From the NCBI GenBank assembly GCA_049324535.1, contig JBMOOG010000030.1:1-33573 (forward strand): a stretch of DNA of 33,573 nucleotides. Reading direction: 5' to 3'. A program made the position numbers and the translations under genes. This document shows positions 7,992 through 15,866 of this stretch, one piece after another. The notes beneath the pieces were generated by a model. That model saw only the letters and a list, made by a program, of their open reading frames with translations, ran no database searches and had not been told where the DNA came from. Position 1 is the first letter of the stretch; each line of letters begins with the position of its first letter. This stretch comes from JBMOOG01 sp049324535. Its GTDB lineage: Bacteria; Pseudomonadota; Alphaproteobacteria; Rhodobacterales; Rhodobacteraceae.

Positions 7992-8846
7992 ATGGAACAT
8001 GACCGCGCCTCCGATGCCTTTGCCACGCTCGGCCATCCGGGGCGCCTCGCGGTCTTTCGCCTGCTGATGCGCTTTGCGCCGCAGGGCGCGCGACCGACCG
8101 AGATCGCCGAGGCGCTTGGCCTGAAGCCCAACACCCTGTCGCATCACCTGGCCGATCTGGCTGCCTCGGGCCTTGTCCGTGTCGAACGGCACGGCCGGTC
8201 GCTCTACTACGCGGTCGATCTCGACGCGGCCGAAGGGCTGATCGGCTACCTCGCCCTGGATGTGGGCCGCGCCCGGCCCGACCTCATCGCCCCCCTGCAC
8301 CGCACCGCGAAGGACGCCGCGCCCATGAAACGAACGCCCCCCGACACCGATTTCGACGTGCTCTTCATCTGCTCGGGCAACTCGGCCCGCTCGATCTTTG
8401 CCGAGGCGCTCCTGCGCGATCTGGGCCGCGGCAAGTTCAAGGCCTTTTCGGCCGGAACCCGCCCCAACACCGAGCTCAACCCCTTCGCGCTCGAGATCCT
8501 GAAGCGCAACGGCCACGACACCGCGGGTCTGCGCTCGAAGCACATCTCCGAGTTCCAGAAGCCGGACTCGCCCGTGATGGACTTCGTCTTCACCGTCTGC
8601 GACACGGCGGCGGCCGAGGAATGCCCACCCTGGCCCGGCCAGCCGATTACCGGTCATTGGGGCCTCCCCGACCCGGTGAAGGCGACCGGCACGGAAGCCC
8701 AAAAGGCGCTGGTCTTTGCGCAGACCTATGCTGCACTGCGCCGGCGGATCACGGCCTTCGTGGAGCTGCCGTTCGCGTCGCTCAGTCGCCTGTCGCTGCA
8801 ATCCCGCGTCGACGCCATCGGCACCGACAGCGACGCAAAGGCCTGA
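7992..8846 (+). CDS. ArsR-ArsC fusion: arsenic-responsive repressor plus arsenate reductase
   Basis: Fusion of 284 aa. Residues 1 to about 105 are an ArsR-type winged helix (LGLKPNTLSHHLADLAASGLV recognition region). From about 117 to 270 it is a low-molecular-weight phosphatase-type arsenate reductase with the P-loop C127-S-G-N-S-A-R133 (C-x5-R) and a later CDTAAAEECP pair that could supply resolving cysteines. The ArsR half lacks the CxC metal site of classical ArsR, so the inducer-binding site is elsewhere or uses other residues. Fusions of this kind are common in Rhodobacterales. The operator lies immediately upstream. It is followed after 4 bp by the GAPDH gene, so it is the first gene of an arsenate-resistance operon. 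An ATG at 7944 is possible but would place the operator inside the gene. Confidence 0.9.
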   Translation: MEHDRASDAFATLGHPGRLAVFRLLMRFAPQGARPTEIAEALGLKPNTLSHHLADLAASGLVRVERHGRSLYYAVDLDAAEGLIGYLALDVGRARPDLIAPLHRTAKDAAPMKRTPPDTDFDVLFICSGNSARSIFAEALLRDLGRGKFKAFSAGTRPNTELNPFALEILKRNGHDTAGLRSKHISEFQKPDSPVMDFVFTVCDTAAAEECPPWPGQPITGHWGLPDPVKATGTEAQKALVFAQTYAALRRRITAFVELPFASLSRLSLQSRVDAIGTDSDAKA

Positions 8847-8850
8847 TCCC

Positions 8851-9858
8851 ATGACCCGCATTGCCCTGAACGGCCTCGGCCGCATCGGAAAGCTCGTCCT
8901 TCGCGACCTGATCGACACCGGCGCGGGGGGCGAGATCGTCCTTCTGAACGACGCGCAGGGCGATGCCGTACAGCACGCGCTTCTGATGGAGTTCGATTCC
9001 GTCCATGGCCGCTGGCGCACGCCGGTCGCGGCCTCGGACGGCGCGCTGGTCCTGAACGGCCGGACCATCCGTCTGACCCATGAGAAGACCATCGAGGCGC
9101 TGCCACTGGCCGAGCTCGGCGTCGATCTGGTGATCGACTGCACGGGCGTCTTCAAGACCGCCGCCAGGGTCGCGCCCTATTACGCGGCCGGGGTGAAGAC
9201 GGTCGTCGTCTCGGCCCCGGTCAAGGACGGCGGCGCGCTGAACCTTGTCTATGGGGTGAACCACCACCTCTACGACGGCTCGCAGGCGCTGGTGACGGCG
9301 GCAAGCTGCACGACGAACTGCCTCGCCCCGGTGGTGAAGGTGATCCATGAATCCCTTGGCATCCGCCACGGGTCGATCACCACGATCCATGACGTGACCA
9401 ACACCCAGACCATCGTGGACCGGCCCGCCAAGGACATGCGCCGCGCGCGCTCGGCGCTGATGAACCTGATCCCGACCACCACGGGCAGCGCCACCGCGAT
9501 CACCCTGATCTACCCCGAACTCAAGGGCCGCCTGAACGGCCACGCCGTGCGCGTTCCGCTTCTGAACGCCTCGCTGACCGATTGCGTCTTCGAGGTCGAA
9601 CGGGCGACCACCGCCGAAGAGGTGAACGCGCTTTTCAAGGCCGCCGCCGAGGGGCCGCTCAAGGGCATCCTCGGCTTCGAGCACCGCCCGCTCGTTTCCT
9701 GCGACTTCACCAACGATCCGCGGTCCTCGATCATCGATGGGCCATCGACCATGGTGGTGAACGGCACCCAGGTGAAGGTCTACGCCTGGTACGACAACGA
9801 ATGGGGCTATGCCTGCCGGCTGGCCGACATCGCACGGATGGTGGCGGGGTCGCTGTGA
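8851..9858 (+). CDS. ArsJ-associated glyceraldehyde-3-phosphate dehydrogenase
   Basis: GAPDH of 335 aa: N-terminal NAD-binding motif NGLGRIGK, catalytic C153 in SCTTNCLAP, and C-terminal WYDNEWGYACR. Next to arsJ, such enzymes are known to use arsenate in place of phosphate and form 1-arseno-3-phosphoglycerate, which ArsJ exports, so that arsenate is removed as an unstable organoarsenical. This is taken from the family and context, since sequence alone does not separate it from a housekeeping GAPDH. It starts 4 bp after arsRC and overlaps arsJ by GTGA (9855-9858), showing translational coupling. Full length, with no anomalies seen. Confidence 0.92.
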   Translation: MTRIALNGLGRIGKLVLRDLIDTGAGGEIVLLNDAQGDAVQHALLMEFDSVHGRWRTPVAASDGALVLNGRTIRLTHEKTIEALPLAELGVDLVIDCTGVFKTAARVAPYYAAGVKTVVVSAPVKDGGALNLVYGVNHHLYDGSQALVTAASCTTNCLAPVVKVIHESLGIRHGSITTIHDVTNTQTIVDRPAKDMRRARSALMNLIPTTTGSATAITLIYPELKGRLNGHAVRVPLLNASLTDCVFEVERATTAEEVNALFKAAAEGPLKGILGFEHRPLVSCDFTNDPRSSIIDGPSTMVVNGTQVKVYAWYDNEWGYACRLADIARMVAGSL

Positions 9859-11099
9859 CCGCGGCCAGTCCCCTGCGCGCCTACGCCGCCGTCACCGCGG
9901 CCTACTGGGCCTTCATGCTGTCGGACGGCGCGCTCCGGATGCTGGTGCTTCTGCACTTCAACAGCCTCGGCTTCTCGCCGGTGCAACTGGCCTGGCTGTT
10001 CCTGCTGTACGAGGTCGCGGGGATCGTGACGAACCTTGGCGCCGGGTGGCTGGCGGCGCGCTTTGGCCTGGCCGCCACGCTCTACGGCGGGCTTGCGCTT
10101 CAGATCGCGGCGCTCGTTGCGCTTGCGCAGCTTGACCCCGCCTGGAGCGTCCCCGCCTCGGTCGCCTTCGTGATGGCGGTGCAGGGGGTGTCGGGCGTGG
10201 CCAAGGACCTGGCCAAGATGTCGTCGAAATCCGCCGTCAAGCTGCTGGCGCCGAAGGACGATGGTGGATTGTTCCGCTGGGTCGCCCTGCTGACGGGCTC
10301 GAAGAACGCGGTGAAGGGGCTCGGCTTCTTCCTCGGCGCGGCGCTCCTGGCGCTGGCGGGGTTCAAGGCCGCAGTCTGGGGCATGGCGGCGGCGCTGGCC
10401 GCGATCCTGATCGCGGTGGTCCTGTTCCTGCCGGCAGGTCTGCCGGGGCGGATGAAATCCGAGGAAGCCTGGGGCGGCTGGCGGTCGCGCGACCCGCGCG
10501 TGAACCGCCTGAGCCTTGCGCGGATGTTCCTCTTCGGCGCGCGCGACGTCTGGTTCGTGGTGGGCATCCCGGTCTATTTCCAGGCGGTCCTGTCCGATGG
10601 CACGGCCGAAGGCCGGCGCACGGCGTTCTTCCTGATCGGCGGTTTCCTCGCGCTCTGGATCATCGGCTACGGCGCGGTGCAGGCGCTTGCGCCCCGGCTC
10701 CTCGGCGCGAGGGGCCAGCCCGAGGCCGAAACCGTCCACAAGGCCATTCTCTGGGCCGGGCTTCTGGTGCCGATCCCCTTCCTGCTCGCCGCGGCGGCCT
10801 GGGCCGCGGGCGGACCCGCGCCCTGGCTGACCGCCACGCTGATCGCGGGCCTGCTGCTCTTCGGCTTCGTCTTTGCGGTCAACTCCTCGGTGCATTCCTA
10901 CCTGATCCTCGCCTTCGGATCGGCGGAACGGATCACCCGGGATGTGGGCTTCTACTACATGGCCAACGCCGCGGGGCGCCTCGTCGGCACGCTTCTGTCG
11001 GGCCTGAGCTTCCAGCTCGGCGGCCTGCCCCTGTGCCTTGCCACGGCGGGCGCGATGGCTCTCGCCTCCTGGCTAGCCGCGCGACGCCTCGGCGCCTGA
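9855..11099 (+). CDS. arsJ: Organoarsenical efflux MFS transporter ArsJ
   Basis: MFS permease of 414 aa with about twelve hydrophobic segments. The opening YWAFMLSDGALRMLVLLHF and the SGVAKDLAKMSSKSAVK segment after helix 4 are characteristic of ArsJ. ArsJ exports 1-arseno-3-phosphoglycerate across the inner membrane, and the extruded product then decays to arsenate and 3-phosphoglycerate. The start is a GTG overlapping the stop of the GAPDH gene, and no better start lies downstream. It is the last gene of the three-gene ars operon. No arsB, acr3 or arsH lies nearby, so arsenite export must come from elsewhere or from the permease at 18587-19645. Confidence 0.92.
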   Translation: MTAASPLRAYAAVTAAYWAFMLSDGALRMLVLLHFNSLGFSPVQLAWLFLLYEVAGIVTNLGAGWLAARFGLAATLYGGLALQIAALVALAQLDPAWSVPASVAFVMAVQGVSGVAKDLAKMSSKSAVKLLAPKDDGGLFRWVALLTGSKNAVKGLGFFLGAALLALAGFKAAVWGMAAALAAILIAVVLFLPAGLPGRMKSEEAWGGWRSRDPRVNRLSLARMFLFGARDVWFVVGIPVYFQAVLSDGTAEGRRTAFFLIGGFLALWIIGYGAVQALAPRLLGARGQPEAETVHKAILWAGLLVPIPFLLAAAAWAAGGPAPWLTATLIAGLLLFGFVFAVNSSVHSYLILAFGSAERITRDVGFYYMANAAGRLVGTLLSGLSFQLGGLPLCLATAGAMALASWLAARRLGA

Positions 11100-11139
11100 A
11101 ATTCCGCGCGGCGCCCGTGGCCCGACCCGACCGGAGACG

Positions 11140-11250
11140 GACACGGGGACGGTCGAGGGTTGGCATCGCCCGGCAACCTGTGTATGCGCCGGGGCAACGA
11201 ACATGGACCCGGGTGCAATTCCCGGGTGGCTCTTCCGGCCGCCGATCCGC
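11140..11250 (+). promoter_or_regulatory. Candidate structured leader RNA (riboswitch-like) of the SulP gene
   Basis: The 229-bp gap upstream of the SulP gene contains words seen in SAM-clan riboswitches, in the right order: GAGGGTTGG (11155-11163), CCCGGCAACC (11169-11178) and GGGTGCAATTCCC (11211-11223). The last is part of a perfect hairpin, ACCCGGG (11207-11213), loop TGCAATT, CCCGGGT (11221-11227). A second CGGACAACC-like word follows near 11250. A sulfur-related ligand would make sense before an anion/sulfate transporter, and an alphaproteobacterial sul1 RNA motif is also known upstream of such genes. Boundaries are approximate. The class is inferred by eye only. Confidence 0.45.
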
Positions 11251-11328
11251 CGGACAACCTGAACCGACACCGAAAACAGAACTCGACGCGCGGTCCGATT
11301 GCCCGCGAGCCGATCAGGAAACCCTTGC

Positions 11329-12819
11329 ATGATATCCCTTGATGCCTACCGCGCGCAGTGGTTCGGCAACGTCCGGGCCGATGTGCTGGCCGGTCTTGTC
11401 GTGGCGCTGGCGCTGATCCCCGAGGCGATTGCCTTTTCCATCATCGCGGGCGTGGACCCCAAGGTGGGGCTCTACGCCAGCTTCTCGATCGCCGTTCTCA
11501 TCGCCTTTGTCGGCGGCCGGCCCGGCATGATCTCGGCCGCGACGGCCGCGACGGCCGTGCTGATGGTCACGCTGGTGCGCGACCACGGGCTGCAATACCT
11601 GCTGGCCGCCACGGTGCTCGCGGGTCTGATCCAGATCGGCGCGGGCCTGCTGAAGCTTGGCTTCGTCATGCGCTATGTGTCGAAGTCGGTGATGACCGGC
11701 TTCGTCAACGCGCTGGCGATCCTGATCTTCCTGGCGCAGCTGCCGGAACTCGATCCCACGAAAGTCACCTGGCTGACCTACGCGCTGGTCGCGGCAGGCT
11801 TGGCCATCATCTACCTCTTCCCCCATGTGACCAAGGCGATCCCGTCGCCGCTGGTCACGATCCTCGTGCTGACCGCGCTGACGTTGGTGTTCGGATGGGA
11901 CGTGCGCACGGTGGGCGATATGGGCGCCTTGCCCGACACGCTGCCGGTCTTCCTGATCCCCGACATTCCCCTGACGCTGGAGACGCTCTGGATCATCCTG
12001 CCCTATTCCATCGCTGTCGCGGTGGTGGGCCTCTTGGAAAGCCTGATGACACAGAACATCGTCGATGACCTGACCGACACCCGGTCGAACCGCAATCAGG
12101 AATGCATCGGACAGGGGATTGCCAACACGGCGACCGGCTTCATCGGCGGCATGGCGGGCTGCGCGATGATCGGGCAGTCGATCATCAACGTCAAATCCGG
12201 CGGACGCGGGCGCCTGTCTGCTTTCACGGCCGGAGTGGTGCTCCTCATCCTCGTGGTGTTCCTCGGTGACTGGGTGGCGCAGATCCCGATGCCCGCGCTG
12301 GTGGCGATCATGATCATGGTCTCGATCGGCACGTTTTCGTGGTCGTCGATCCGGAACCTGCGGCTCCATCCGCGGTCATCCTCCATCGTGATGCTCGCAA
12401 CCGTGGTGACGGTGGTCTGGACCCACAACCTTGCCATCGGCGTGCTGGTGGGGGTCCTCCTGTCGGGCATCTTCTTTGCCGGCAAGATCGCGCAGCTGTT
12501 CAAGGTGACTTCGACCATCTCGAAGGACGGGCGCGAGCGGACCTATGTCGTCGAGGGCCAGTTGTTCTACGGCTCGGTCGAGGATTTCATGAACGCCTTC
12601 GACTTCCGCGAGGCGCTGGACCGTGTCGTCATCGACGTCAGCCGCGCGCATATCTGGGACATCAGTTCGGTGCAGGCGCTGGACATGGCGGTGCTGAAGT
12701 TCCGCCGCGACGGGGCCGAGGTCGCGATCGTCGGCATGAACGAAGCCTCCGAGACCATCGTCGACAAGCTTGCCATTCACGACAAGCCGGGTGCGATGGA
12801 CAAGCTGATGGCGCATTGA
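11329..12819 (+). CDS. SulP family anion (sulfate/bicarbonate) transporter with STAS domain
   Basis: Protein of 496 aa. The N-terminal 370 residues form the SulP membrane core with the signature region GLVVALALIPEAIAFSIIAG near the start and about ten to twelve hydrophobic helices. The C-terminal part from about residue 400 is a STAS domain (VIDVSRAHIWDISSVQALD). SulP proteins take up or exchange sulfate, bicarbonate or related anions at the inner membrane, and the substrate is not fixed by sequence. The start at 11329 has AGGAA at 11316-11320 with 8-base spacing. An upstream ATG at 11299 lacks this. The following universal-stress-protein gene is 13 bp downstream, and SulP-Usp pairs are common and suggest regulation by a nucleotide-binding partner. 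Confidence 0.92.
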   Translation: MISLDAYRAQWFGNVRADVLAGLVVALALIPEAIAFSIIAGVDPKVGLYASFSIAVLIAFVGGRPGMISAATAATAVLMVTLVRDHGLQYLLAATVLAGLIQIGAGLLKLGFVMRYVSKSVMTGFVNALAILIFLAQLPELDPTKVTWLTYALVAAGLAIIYLFPHVTKAIPSPLVTILVLTALTLVFGWDVRTVGDMGALPDTLPVFLIPDIPLTLETLWIILPYSIAVAVVGLLESLMTQNIVDDLTDTRSNRNQECIGQGIANTATGFIGGMAGCAMIGQSIINVKSGGRGRLSAFTAGVVLLILVVFLGDWVAQIPMPALVAIMIMVSIGTFSWSSIRNLRLHPRSSSIVMLATVVTVVWTHNLAIGVLVGVLLSGIFFAGKIAQLFKVTSTISKDGRERTYVVEGQLFYGSVEDFMNAFDFREALDRVVIDVSRAHIWDISSVQALDMAVLKFRRDGAEVAIVGMNEASETIVDKLAIHDKPGAMDKLMAH

Positions 12820-12832
12820 GGGGGACCGGGAC

Positions 12833-13693
12833 ATGACACAGCAACAGAAGATCGTGGCGCTCGTCGATGGGTCGATCTATTCGGCCAGCGTCTGCGACCA
12901 TGCCGCCTGGATCGCCAGCCGTACGGGTGCGCCGGTCGAACTGATCCACGTGCTGGGCCGGCGCGAGGCGTCGGACAGCCACGACCATTCCGGCGCCATC
13001 GCGCTGGGCGCGCGGACGGCCCTGATGGAGCAACTGGCCGAGCTGGACGCGCAGCGCGCCAAGCTCATCAGCCACCGGGGCCGCGCGATCCTCGAGGACG
13101 CGGCGGCGCTTGTGGAAAAGGCCGGCGTGACCGACGTCACCACCCGCCTGCGCCACGGCGACATCGTGGAAGCCGTGGCCGATGTCGAGGCCGATGCCCG
13201 GGTGATCCTCATCGGCAAGCGCGGCGAGGCGGCGGATTTCGCGCGTGGCCATCTGGGGTCGAACCTCGAGCGCATCGTGCGGGCCAGCCACAAGCCGGTC
13301 TTCGTGGCCTCGCGCGCCTTCAGGCCGATCGCGAAGGTGCTGGTCGCCTATGACGGCGGCGCCTCGGCGATGAAGGCGGTGGATCACATCGCCCGCAGCC
13401 CGCTGTTCCAGGGACTTGCGGTGCATGTCGTGACCGTGGGCAGCGCCACGCCCGAGGTGATGAAGGGGCTGGCGGATGCGAAGGCCATGCTCCGGGCGGC
13501 CGGGATCGCCGCCGAGACCTCGGTCCTGACCGGTCAGCCGGAAACCGCGCTGGGCAAGCTGGTGGAGGACGCGCCCTTCGACATGCTGGTGATGGGGGCC
13601 TATGGCCATTCGCGCATCCGCAGTCTCATCATCGGCTCGACCACCACCGCCATGATCCGCGCCTGCAAGGTACCGGTCGTCCTGGTGCGCTAG
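12833..13693 (+). CDS. Universal stress protein, tandem UspA domains
   Basis: Protein of 286 aa with two Usp domains. The first (about 1-160) begins KIVALVDGS and ends with a nucleotide-binding loop GKRGEAAD...GHLGSNLE. The second (about 165-286) begins KVLVAYDGG and ends with GAYGHSRIRSLIIGSTT before VPVVLVR. The G-x2-G-x9-G(S/T) pattern suggests ATP binding in both halves. It is cytosolic. It is directly downstream of the SulP gene with GGGGGACCGGGAC as ribosome binding region and probably co-transcribed, which points to a role in regulating or supporting that transporter. Confidence 0.93.
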   Translation: MTQQQKIVALVDGSIYSASVCDHAAWIASRTGAPVELIHVLGRREASDSHDHSGAIALGARTALMEQLAELDAQRAKLISHRGRAILEDAAALVEKAGVTDVTTRLRHGDIVEAVADVEADARVILIGKRGEAADFARGHLGSNLERIVRASHKPVFVASRAFRPIAKVLVAYDGGASAMKAVDHIARSPLFQGLAVHVVTVGSATPEVMKGLADAKAMLRAAGIAAETSVLTGQPETALGKLVEDAPFDMLVMGAYGHSRIRSLIIGSTTTAMIRACKVPVVLVR

Positions 13694-13759
13694 CCACCAG
13701 AGTGAGCGGGTGGAAGCGGTGCCCCAGAAACATCCGGGGGCGGGATTGCGACGCCGCGG

Positions 13760-14461
13760 TCATACCGTCGTGCCCACCAGAGCGCCGATCCCGGCCGTCA
13801 GCGCCATGGCCAGTGCGCCCCAGAACGTGACCCGCACCGTTGCACGCCAGACCCCCGCACCCCCGGCATAGGCCCCGATGGCCCCCAGCAAGGCGAGGAA
13901 GACCAGCGACGCGATCGTGACCGTCCAGACCAGCGCCGTCGCCGGCGAGATCAGAACCATGGCCAGCGGCATCGCCGCGCCGACCGAGAAGGTCAGCGCC
14001 GAGGTCAGGGCGGCCTGGATGGCGCGAGCGCTTGTCACCTCGGATAGGCCCATCTCGTCGCGCAAATGGGTTCCAAGCGCCTACTTGGCCATCATCTGGG
14101 CGGCGACCTGGCGGGCCAGCTCCGGCTCGACCCCGCGGGCGACGTAGATCTGTGTCAGCTCCTCCAGCTCGAACCCGGGCTGACCGGCCAGTTCCGCGCG
14201 CTCCCGCTCCACGTCGGCGTTCTCGGTGTCGGCCTGCGAACTGACCGAGACATATTCGCCGGCCGCCATCGACATGGCCCCTGCGACCAGACCGGCGATG
14301 CCGGCCACCAGAACTTCGGACGTTCCTGCGGAAGCCGCCGCAACCCCGGCGATCAGACTCGCGGTCGAGACGATCCCGTCATTGGCGCCGAGCACCGCGG
14401 CGCGCAACCAGCCGATCCTGGAAACGAGATGGGTTTCGGGGTGAAGGCTCACCGCGCGCAT
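13760..14461 (-). pseudogene. VIT family (VIT1/CCC1) metal transporter, interrupted by in-frame TAG
   Basis: The two halves lie in one frame separated by a single amber codon at 14081-14083. The first half (from ATG 14461, MRAVSLHPETHLVSRIGW) carries the VIT opening AAVLGANDGIVSTASL and the Glu-rich cytoplasmic segment. The second (to 13760) carries the last membrane helices and RDEMGLSE. The usual family sequence continues across the junction (MMAK-x-AL), so a substitution turned one codon (GAG, AAG or CAG by a single change) into TAG. Full length would be 233 aa, normal for the family. VIT proteins move Fe(II)/Mn(II). The first 126 residues alone lack the last helices, so this is likely non-functional unless the stop is read through. 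The start is supported by GAAAGG 7 bases upstream. Confidence 0.85.
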
Positions 14462-14521
14462 CGCATGACCTTTCGGACAGCATACAAGGGTCTCATGCCG
14501 CGTTTCCTTTGCAGCGACTGA

Positions 14522-14535
14522 GCGGATCGATCCGC
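14522..14535. repeat. Perfect 14-bp palindrome between CDF and VIT genes
   Basis: GCGGATCGATCCGC is identical on both strands and sits in the 94-bp gap between the end of the CDF gene and the start of the broken VIT gene. No T-run follows on either strand, so it is not a standard terminator. It could be an operator for the VIT gene or may have no function. Confidence 0.4.
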
Positions 14536-14555
14536 GTTTGAAATCCTCGGCAGAC

Positions 14556-15455
14556 TTATGTCGCCAGACACGCGCCCGCTCGCTCGCATGGCCTCGACTC
14601 CAGTTGCAGGGTGGCGTGTTCAATGCCGAAGTCATGCTCGAGCTCATCGGTGACATGGTCGAGAAAGGCGTCGCTGTCGGCGCCGTTCCAGACCAGATGC
14701 GTGGCCAGCGCGGTGCGCGTGGTCGAGAGCGCCCAGATGTGCAGATCGTGCACGCCCTCGACCCCCGGCTGGGCGCCGAGCCAGTCTGCCACCGCCTGCC
14801 GGTCGATGCCGTTCGGCACGCCGTCGAGGCTCAGGTACAGCGACTCGCGGAACAGCCCCGCCGCGGTCCCGGCGATGAGCAGGCTGACCGCGATGGCCAC
14901 GGCCGGGTCGATCCAGGTCTGGCCGGTCAGGAGGATCCCGACCGCCGCCAGCACCACCGCCCCCGAGACGGCGGCATCGGCGGCCATGTGCAGGAACGCC
15001 CCCTTCGCGTTCAGGTCGTCCTTTTGCGCGCGCATGAAGAGAAGCGCCGAGCCGGCGTTCACCGCGATCCCGATCAGCGCCACCCAGAGGATCGTCGCGC
15101 CCGGGACCTCGACGGCGGTCTGAAAGCGGCGCGAGGCCTCCCAGATCACCAGGCCCACGCCGATCAGGATTGCCAGCGCGTTGACCATCGCCGCCATGAT
15201 CGTCGCGCGACCAAGCCCCCAGGTGTGGGCCTGCGTCCCGGCGCGTTTCGCCAGCACGGCCGCCCCCCAGGCGATCAGGAGCCCCGCGACATCGGTCAGA
15301 TTGTGCGCCGCATCGGCCAGAAGCGCCAGCGAGCCGGTCAGGAACCCGGCGGCGGCCTCGACGAGGACATAGCCCACGTTCAGCCCGACCGCCCAGCGGA
15401 AGGCGGGGCCGAGGTCGGCGGGCGGCCGGTGGTCGTGGGCGTGATCGTGCGGCAT
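14556..15455 (-). CDS. Cation diffusion facilitator (CDF) metal exporter
   Basis: Protein of 299 aa with a His-rich N-terminus (MPHDHAHDH), six membrane helices and a C-terminal cytoplasmic domain. The two metal-site motifs are visible as HNLTD (residues 51-55) and HMAAD (156-160). This H/D arrangement is that of zinc/cobalt-type CDF proteins. CDF proteins export divalent metals in exchange for protons. The start lies 3 bp after the OsmC stop, so the two genes are coupled. Intact. It is the ninth gene of a minus-strand run that begins with an ArsR regulator at 19935. Confidence 0.92.
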   Translation of the reverse strand: MPHDHAHDHRPPADLGPAFRWAVGLNVGYVLVEAAAGFLTGSLALLADAAHNLTDVAGLLIAWGAAVLAKRAGTQAHTWGLGRATIMAAMVNALAILIGVGLVIWEASRRFQTAVEVPGATILWVALIGIAVNAGSALLFMRAQKDDLNAKGAFLHMAADAAVSGAVVLAAVGILLTGQTWIDPAVAIAVSLLIAGTAAGLFRESLYLSLDGVPNGIDRQAVADWLGAQPGVEGVHDLHIWALSTTRTALATHLVWNGADSDAFLDHVTDELEHDFGIEHATLQLESRPCERAGACLAT

Positions 15456-15458
15456 GGC

Positions 15459-15866
15459 TCAGCCTTTCCGGCGGATGATTCCGCGCAATTCGGTGGCGCC
15501 CGAGAGCGTGTTCATGATGGTGCCGTATTTCTGAAGGTTGCGGAGCAGCAGGTCGAGCCGCGCATCGGTCTCGTCGGTATCCACCTCGATCGCATAGGTG
15601 ATGCGGATCATCCGGGGCGGGCTGTCCTGCCGGACGCCCTGCAGGCTGACCGCGACGCCGCGCAGATCGAATTTCAGCATCGGGATCACGCGCTCGGTCC
15701 CCTTCAGGATGCAGGCGGCCAGGCTCGCCAGCAGCAACTCGGCGGGGTTGAAGGCATCCGGCCGCCCGGCCAGGTCGGTGTCGAGCACGATCCGCGCATC
15801 CTTGGTCGCGGCTTCCGAGCCGTGGCTGTCGATGCGGCGGGCGGAGACGTGGTATTCGAGCATCAT
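15459..15866 (-). CDS. OsmC family protein
   Basis: Protein of 135 aa with the OsmC/Ohr fold. The segment NPAELLLASLAACILKG carries the single conserved Cys of the first redox position, and the second conserved Cys of true Ohr peroxidases is absent, so it resembles the general OsmC or YhfA type. Those proteins may reduce organic hydroperoxides or bind acyl or thiol groups, and the substrate is unclear. The start overlaps the stop of the upstream metallohydrolase (ATGATG at 15861-15866), and the CDF gene follows after 3 bp. Confidence 0.85.
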   Translation of the reverse strand: MMLEYHVSARRIDSHGSEAATKDARIVLDTDLAGRPDAFNPAELLLASLAACILKGTERVIPMLKFDLRGVAVSLQGVRQDSPPRMIRITYAIEVDTDETDARLDLLLRNLQKYGTIMNTLSGATELRGIIRRKG

